A DNA stretch of 64,000 nt from Mesaphorura yosii (taxonomy: Eukaryota; Arthropoda; Collembola; Poduromorpha; Tullbergiidae). The DNA is taken from positions 1 through 64,000 of the forward strand of contig WIXG01000245.1 of the NCBI GenBank assembly GCA_009869945.1, given 5' to 3'. Of this stretch, positions 57,252-64,000 are shown in pieces. Position numbers and translations under genes: made by a program. Every line of letters begins with the position of its first letter. The first letter of the stretch is position 1. Under the pieces are notes generated by a model. The model was not told where the DNA came from, did not search any database, and worked only from the letters and a program-made list of their open reading frames with translations.

Positions 57252-58906
57252 TCAAAATGTTGGCGAGTTCATGATGAAGAGTCGTTCTTCGTCTTTCTTT
57301 ATCCATTTGATGAGCCTGTTCACGGCGTTTATCGCAGCCGACTTTCCAACGAAAGGCTCGAAGGTTACGTAGAGTTCGAACGATGATGTGATCTGTGATT
57401 GAAATCAAATTAAAAAGTGCTCGCCGGAATTTTTCTTCCCAAAAGTACCATCCCATCTCTTACCCATCCTAGCCAGTTTTCTGTTCTGCCAACGACGTAC
57501 GACAGCTTCAGAGGTCGCGACTGTGCATGCAGCTTGTAATGAAGCTGGAAATACACAGAGTAGGTATTCTCTGCATCTGACAAGTGGGGCTGGGCACTGT
57601 CAGGCGATGGGGCGCAGTACTGAGCGATGGCCCGCGATTTGTACCAGTAGTGACGTATTTCTGGAGTATTCAGAGCAGCCATCGTTGGCCAGGGCGTGGA
57701 CATGGAAGTGTTGATCGCATCCAAACACCCGTATCTCCGAAGTCTCTGCGAAATTCAGTGGTAATTAATATTGCACGGTCGAGCAAGGAGTGAGCCCCAA
57801 ACCAAGGAGTCTTACCTCGACAATCTTCTGCTTGGCTTCTGATAACGTGAAGAATGAATCTCGATCCACCGTCAGGAGCAGGAGACATGCCTGGCAGTCG
57901 TCCGCAAGATAAGACACGTGTGCATGGACGAACCCGCTGGAATCAAATCTGGGTAGGCAAAGAGGTGTCCAGCTCTCTGCGGCTTTGAATGATTCTGACG
58001 CGTCCACAAAATTCAGGAGCACGTGGAGGTCCATCGGGTGCATGAAGCATTTCTTCACTCTGACCAGAGTGACCAGCTGATTGTTGGCCAACAAAACAGC
58101 GAATATCAAACTCTGGAAATAATGACAAATGTTATTTATTTGGGAGCTACGCGTCAAATTGCTTCCAGCGTTCACCAGCGCGGGCTGACCTTGATTGAGC
58201 CGGTAAATTTGATCACAGTTTGGCTGATTGTATCTCTAATTGTGCTGGACATCGGCAGGCATTTCACCGCACCTAAAAGAAAGGCCGGGTCGGTGTCCAC
58301 CATGTCTGTCAAGTTGTGGAGTAACCTTTCCGATCCTGAGAGCAGGCGACGTAAATCGTAGTTCCTCCTCTTCTCGTAAATTTGGCACAATTGCTTTGAC
58401 GTCAGAATGCTGATAATCTGATTGTAATAATACCTGCACAAAAAAAGGATATTAGGTTAAATAAACCAAGCTCCGCAAGCAACAAACAAAATTAATGACT
58501 CACATGAGTCGAATCTGCATCTGGTTTACGCATTCGCTGCGGCGAGATACTGAAACCAACATGAGTGGAGACTTGATCAGGAAGACGATATTTGTGTTCT
58601 TGACTCTGATCGACCTTAAGCAATCGTCTCCGTTGTCTTGAATGACTGAGATAAGTGCTTGAAGAAGACCGAATAGCGTGACTAGTTTGTCCTCGTTTCC
58701 GAACCTGGAAGTGGGCACACTGTTATCGAAGTTTTCGCCTAATTTTGCTAAACATTTCGGTGTTGCCTTCTACCTCACCTAGAGAAGATGGGCTTGCCGG
58801 CTTCACTGAACACAAAGACGTGCTTCATCGAAAGTTTCCAATTCGTGCCAGTCACGTCAAGCTCACGGCTAACTTTAATATCGGATTTAGTAGGCTCGAC
58901 GTCCAT
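57252..58906 (-). CDS. Mon1: Vacuolar fusion protein MON1, 430 aa
   Basis: Six exons on the - strand: 58906-58779, 58704-58504, 58433-58190, 58112-57816, 57745-57464 and 57392-57252; 1,293 bases close in frame. Longin domains are clear: first KHVFVFSEAGKPIFSRFGNE, then YDLRRLLSGSERLLHNL, LIFAVLLANNQLVTLVRVKK, SESWTPLCLPRFDSSGFVH and the ending RLFIMNSPTF. MON1 pairs with CCZ1 as the exchange factor for Rab7 and drives early-to-late endosome conversion and autophagosome fusion. The ATG at 58906 gives a short N-terminus (MDVEPTKSD); family members usually carry 100 or more disordered residues before the first longin domain. The frame stays open upstream for about 15 codons, so an additional 5' exon is possible. 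Internal residues fit the family throughout. Confidence 0.92.
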
Positions 58907-61900
58907 GACCTCGTCCTCGTGAGACCAAAGGTCCAATAAATCCAGTCCTCAGTGGAAGTCGACAACAGACTGGGCAAATCACAGGGTAGGAACTGGACCA
59001 CGGATGCTATAATGCATCCTGAGAATTAGCCATGTTGTAGGTGCTGGGAATGAAGTGCCTGTGTCCCTGATAACAAATAGGAAAAGTTAAAACCTTGGCA
59101 CACGCCCATAAGACACAGAGCAATTACGTACATAAAGTCTCAATTTAAATTAAATACTTGAGCTAACTCTTTGTGCTGAATCACTTTTCAGGTTGCTCCT
59201 TAACTTCTGAGAAAGTAGAGCCAGATGTGACATATCAATGCAGCTAGCTTCTAGTGTCCACTTTAATATTGTGACGCCAATCTAACTGCTAGCTGGTATT
59301 AACTGACCATTTACTAGTTTCCACAATTAAACTGTAAGATTTTGCAAGCGAATAACATTGAGATTGAAGTTTGATGTTTGAGTGTGAGATGCCGCCCGCC
59401 GTTGGATCCGAGTCTCGAGTGCAGTCAAAACAGAGACTCGACTTTTCCCCTCTGCTACAAACTCGATGCCGAATTAAATTAATTGGATAGTACTGCAAGG
59501 CGAAAAGACGATGCCGTGACTATACTTCGATTCAGGCAGAGGAATCGCATTGGAGCCGAGTTGATTGAAATGAAATCCAACCTGAAAGGCTTCGGAAATT
59601 GTGAATCTATTCTGAATCATTCGCTTCCGTCGTGCTGACGCGTGCTAATCTTTCAGGTCCAATGCAAAACTTAATTTTTCCTTATGTTTTGCTTAATCTC
59701 CAGCATTTTGCTGGTGTGCGTCTTGCTTCCCTCTTGTGATCGTGTGTGTCTTTGCCCCAGAAAGGAAGTCAATTTTCTGCAAGCGGCAGGGCAAGTTTGA
59801 CGGTGAAGCAGCTTTCACTTAATTCGTCTTAATAACGCGTTGCAATTTAATTAGCATCCAAATCTCTTAACATTGTGATTATGGATCACTCACACACTGC
59901 TTCTTCTGCTTGCTGCAATCAATAAATCTAACCCCGCTCGCTCCAATTCGAATAGAAATAGAAACGATAATTTAATTTCTCTGAATGTTTTCATACGCGA
60001 TTGAGTCTGATACTTTTTTTAGCCATATTTCGAGTGAAGACGTTTAAAATTGTTTTTATATGCTGTTTGTGTGGTTGACAGAGGCCTGAAGGTGACTTTT
60101 GGCTCAAAGACAATTCAGGAAGACGGAAAGTCGCCCATGGTTGTTCCGAAATTGCGCGTTCGACAATTTAAAAAGTACAGCAAAGAGTTTGGCATTTGGC
60201 AAGATGCAGATTGGCTTTTGCAGACAAGCTGAGAGCCGTGAGACACTCTCGCGAGATAATCTCCGATGTCAATACGCGCTATCTTCCATGGCATCTGCAG
60301 TAGCTTCTGTGTTTATGGACTTATGTTTGGTCGATTGACTTTGAAAGCAGACTCGGGCTCAGAGATGGTTGTTTTGTGTTTTCGTCCTGTACGCGAGCGT
60401 ACGTGGAATTAAAATTGATGTCCCATCGGAGATAAATGTCGATGTGACCTTCTCAGGAAGATTGGCGACACTTTGACAGGTCCTGGCGCCTCGCGTACTT
60501 CTCCAGCCGAATGAGACACCGTCTGCGTCGGCGTACATGCAAGACAAATAGACACCGAAGCGCACACCCGCGCATGCAAATACACACTCCTACGTGCGAT
60601 GAGTGCAATTTGTGACCGGTGATTAGCAAAGGTCAACGCAAACGTAAACCAAGTTGAGCCTGGGTTTTCACTTTCACCAATTCGAAGGCCAGCCACGGGC
60701 AGACTTTCCTCTCCGACTTTTGTGAATTTCGGAATGTCTGCAGTGCGAGCTGGAAGGAAGTCGTGTTCCCCTCCGTCATTTTTACTCCGACTTAGGGCTC
60801 TGCCTAGTTTTGGTGCTGCTGGTCGCGATGAATCATAGCGAATAAATATCGCGCTGTTATGTTGGTTGAATGGAAGGGGAAGAAGAATTTACTTTTCATC
60901 TCTCGACTGAAGGGGCTCTGGGGCTTTTGTGAGCGAATGAATAGAGAGCAGGGAGATAAGAAGGATGTTTGATGGGTTGTCAAAAATCAGTTTCGGACTT
61001 GATTTGTGAAGAGCACGAGCTCGGTTCCGCTCCGCTCCGTCTGCCTGCGATTCTGTTCAAAGCGAGGAGAGTTTGAGTCGGAGAGAGTCTGGCTGTGGAT
61101 GTTGCACATGAACACGAGAGCCTCTACAAATTTGGTCTCTTATTGGAGTTGCTGCAGCGCCGTGTTCACGCCTTTTATTAACCGCAGTCTGCAACGACAC
61201 AGCCTCATTCGCTCCTTATCGACGCGCCGCATCAAGCGCAGTAATTTCATGTTAAATGTCCACACAACATGCCCAGAACTCATTTCGCATTTCCATGTAC
61301 TCGACATTTGCATTCTGGCATTCTGGCTAAGCCTCACTCGCCAACTCCTGTCTCGTAACCCGAAATTATCAATTCAGATTCAAGCATCTGCGCTCTGGAA
61401 TCCTCAATTGTGCGATCAGTTTGCAAACTTGCAGTGGTTAAAAGCGCTAATGTGATGATTATGTTGTTCGCACTGCACTCATTTCCATTCTTCGCGGTCA
61501 AGTGAAATAAAATCAGAGGACATGCGATGTGTCCGAATAAACGTGGAGAAAGCACGACCAGTTAGTCGCATGCCCTGCACAAGCATTCTGCATTCTGCTG
61601 ATCTCCGCTTCGAATTACGGCGTTGAATGCCTCATTCCTCAAACTACGCATAGTTTTGCGTTTGTCTGTTCTTGAGTGAAATTAAATTAAGGAGGAGAAT
61701 GGTTGTTACCATTAACGGGAGCTGTCAACTGTCGCATCAAGCCCACTCTGTTTTTCTATCGCACGGATTTGAATGTGGAGAAAAGAGATGCTCCGTTGCG
61801 ATAATGAGATTGCAACGTTGAATCTCATTTTTCATCGAGGCGCAGGCGAGAAGATAAGAGAATGCGGACTACTGAATTGGAGTGCATGGGCTCCGTTGTT

Positions 61901-62760
61901 GGCAGGTGAGGCTGCTGCATCGGGCTGCGATGCGAGATGAGATGTGATTAGATGGAGGGCAGGTCGGTCGATAACGAGAGCCCTCCTCTCGCCTTTTGCT
62001 AGAGGCTGGCCTTGCCTCGTTCTGCCTGCCTCCGCTCCGCTGCTCGCACTCGCAGTGCGCATCTGATCCTGGGCTTTTTCGCATGTGTCCCACGAGCCTC
62101 GTTCTCGATCGCCTATCTCTCCGCGATCCCGTCCAATCTCGCGCTGTGTCAACACGAACATCTCGACTCATTCACCATTCTTATCTCCAGAGATTACAAT
62201 CACATCCACTCTCGTCCGTCGCGACTCTCAAATCTGCGGCACGAGATGAAAGATCGGCAACCAAGACGTGCGTGTCTTAGATAAGATAAGCCAGTCGAAA
62301 GAAGTGACAGCATCAGCCAACTTGACGCTCTTCGCTTCCGCGACTCACAAAGTGTTCTAATTCGGCAAATTCTGCTTCAGTCGAGATTTGCAATCAGTTT
62401 GTGCTCAGCGTAAACATTGCGCCCTCGTTCTTGTGAACAATTCTCGCTGAAGTCATCGTCAAAGAAGTCTTGCGCCGTCTTACACAATTCCAATTTCAGG
62501 AATTCCTCTGTGCGTCAATCGCGAAATCCGTGTTCAGCCTGACCAGAAACTCAAAGTGAAAGCAAAGTTCATCTGTGTTGCGAGTTAATTTCTGACGTGA
62601 CTCGGATTTGCGACTGATAAGAAAGACAAAGAATGTGACAGCGAACAAATTCGGTGGTGTTTCAATTGTGAAGGCATCGCATCAGACGTGGAGCTTTTGA
62701 GTGTAGTGTAATTAAGAATTCTGTGATTTGGCAATGAATTTTGACTGACAGTCTCTCTTT
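58907..62760. promoter_or_regulatory. Long upstream region of MON1 and the GATA gene
   Basis: This 3.9-kb interval is the longest gene-free stretch in the window. It separates divergent genes and should contain both promoters. The right 1.8 kb carries several WGATAR sites (separate entry). Open frames near 60050-60330 and 61006-61455 show no domain or splice partners, and I take them as chance. Confidence 0.45.
60954..62621. promoter_or_regulatory. Cluster of WGATAR sites upstream of the GATA gene
   Basis: Sites seen: AGATAAG at 60954-60960 and 61852-61858, AGATAG on the - strand near 62110, AGATAA on the - strand at 62186-62181, a tandem pair AGATAAGATAAG at 62279-62290, and TGATAAG at 62615-62621. 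The tandem pair lies about 470 bases before the GATA start codon. GATA genes commonly regulate themselves; binding here is inference, and single sites of this length also occur by chance. Confidence 0.45.
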
Positions 62761-63980
62761 ATGGAGACAAACATCGGTGGGGCAGACAACGAAGCGATGG
62801 CCTCCGCGGACGTGTTTTTCAGTGACGTGTCCACCAACTCCAGAATGGCGAGATACTACAACTCGACCGGCATGACCATGCACTCCTACTCACAAAGTAC
62901 GGGTAATGTCATTGTTAAATTCACTCCAGTTGACATCGTCGTAATCGTTGCTGTAATTCGACAATAACGTGAATATTGGTTCACTCACAGTCTAACTTCT
63001 AATCTCGTTAAGATCACAACGATAACGGGCGTGAGTTGCAATAGAATAGAAGACGCAAAGAGGTTTCAACGTTGCAATCATGATAAAAATACTTTCAGCC
63101 CAGGCACAAATGACGAATGCTTCGAAATCAGACAATCTGCTCCCGAAAGTGATGGTTACGATTTCAGCATTCACAGACGGTCAAACAAAATCACAATTTC
63201 TAATTTGCAATCTCAACAAGTCCAATTGGCAATGTGCAGCCCATTTAGTGAACTGGAGAATCTTGCAATTGAAAGCTGGTGCAAACGAAGCAAGCGTAGC
63301 GTAGAAGCTGCGAAATCGTTGCGGCTGACGCACGAATTCGGATTTATTTGAGACACAAGTTTGAATAAAATTATCGCATTATTGGTATAATTTTCTTGCT
63401 GATAACCTGACCTCTGTAAACATAATGGCAAATCTTTCCTTGGGACGAATTTTAGCATTTTTTTTCAAAACCAAGTTCAAAGGTTAAAATCGTAGTTGCA
63501 GGTTAGTTTAACTTGGCGTTTGTGTTTCAGTGCGCGGGATGGCTGGGTCAAGCCAGAGTCCGTCGCCGCACCAGACGAGCAACCCGCACCAGGTGTGTCG
63601 GCCGCACTTCCATCACCCACCTACTCTGCATTACCCGTGGCTCCAGACGGCCTCGCCCGTCTCGACGGCGGATAAGTACCCACCGTGGACGCACCTCAAC
63701 TCGACAAGTTCGTTCCCCGCCTCCAACCTCGGTCACTCACACCACGGGAAGTCGGGCGGAAGCGGTTCGCACCACCACCCGCACAACCCCTTCCCCTTCC
63801 CGCCCACGCCGCCCAAAGACACGACGCCCGAGACGGTGACACCTCTCTCCAGTCAGCAGGAACACTATGGCTCCTCCGCGGTCGCCTCCTCCGTCAACGG
63901 GGACGACGTCAAGCCGCCGCTCCTCTCCATCCCCCACGGAGGCAACGGCGGAATGAGCAACTCCCTCAAGAACCGAGAAG
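62761..63980 (+). CDS. grn: GATA1/2/3-class transcription factor (grain-like), 5' part
   Basis: Two exons: 62761-62902 and 63531-63980, phase matched; a GTACGT donor at 63981 sends the gene past the window. The visible 197 residues precede the zinc fingers, which are not in the window. Diagnostic blocks are ADVFFSDV, the QVCRPHFHHP..HYPWLQ segment (compare the vertebrate VCRPHFHHS..LPWLD) and FPFPPTPPKDTTPE (compare FTFPPTPPKDVSPD of GATA3). These place it with vertebrate GATA1/2/3 and fly grain rather than pannier or serpent. The expected role is a WGATAR-binding regulator of neuron, tracheal or leg development. His, Ser and Pro runs make up much of the rest. The ATG at 62761 is supported by the conserved sequence starting soon after it. 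Confidence 0.87.
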
Positions 63981-64000
63981 GTACGTTGCACGGAGACGAC

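Overview
This is a eukaryotic, animal window, and almost certainly arthropod. It holds a BTB/POZ zinc-finger factor of the insect/crustacean tramtrack class (FCLRWNNH start), a Spitz-like EGF ligand, a Spaetzle cystine-knot ligand, a Pox-neuro-like Pax gene and a GATA1/2/3-class (grain) gene. Genes are dense (15 in 64 kb), many introns are only 60-110 bases, and exon phases close exactly in every complete model. This points to a compact-genome arthropod such as a small crustacean or mite; the species cannot be named from the sequence. Gene identities rest on remembered family motifs, not on a search.

Layout, left to right. 1-2,275 (+): last two exons of a NuMA/Mud-type spindle protein, a coiled coil built of 46-residue repeats. 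2,731-6,698 (-): an unrecognised 977-aa zinc-finger protein. 8,038-13,102 (-): complete vinculin (951 aa, 15 exons). 13,791-14,994 (+): complete KDEL receptor (212 aa). 15,394-about 16,761 (-): Spitz/TGF-alpha-like ligand with unresolved 5' end. 18,954-20,577 (-): BTB zinc-finger factor (423 aa). 22,450-30,303 (+): an 11-repeat cadherin of the protocadherin-15/Cad99C family (1,539 aa, about 31 exons). 30,415-32,184 (-): Spaetzle-like ligand. 34,460-36,863 (-): quaking/held-out-wings STAR RNA-binding protein. 38,080-49,526 (-): ankyrin with ANK repeats, ZU5-UPA and death domain, alternative starts and ends. 50,370-52,343 (-): mitochondrial dihydrolipoyl dehydrogenase. 53,635-54,527 (+): LHFPL tetraspan protein. 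54,706-55,651 (-): Pox-neuro-like paired-domain gene. 57,252-58,906 (-): MON1. 62,761 to the window end (+): 5' part of a GATA factor.

The genes do not form one pathway. The most suggestive pairing is the PCDH15-like cadherin and the LHFPL protein, whose vertebrate relatives bind each other in the hair-cell tip-link complex; here they lie 23 kb apart on the same strand. Other notable signals are three quaking-type response elements in the quaking gene's own 3' flank, a cadherin start codon split by an intron, three GC-AG introns, alternative first and last exons in ankyrin, tightly packed or overlapping convergent 3' ends, and a cluster of GATA sites upstream of the GATA gene. I saw no tRNA or rRNA gene, CRISPR array, transposon or virus-derived element.
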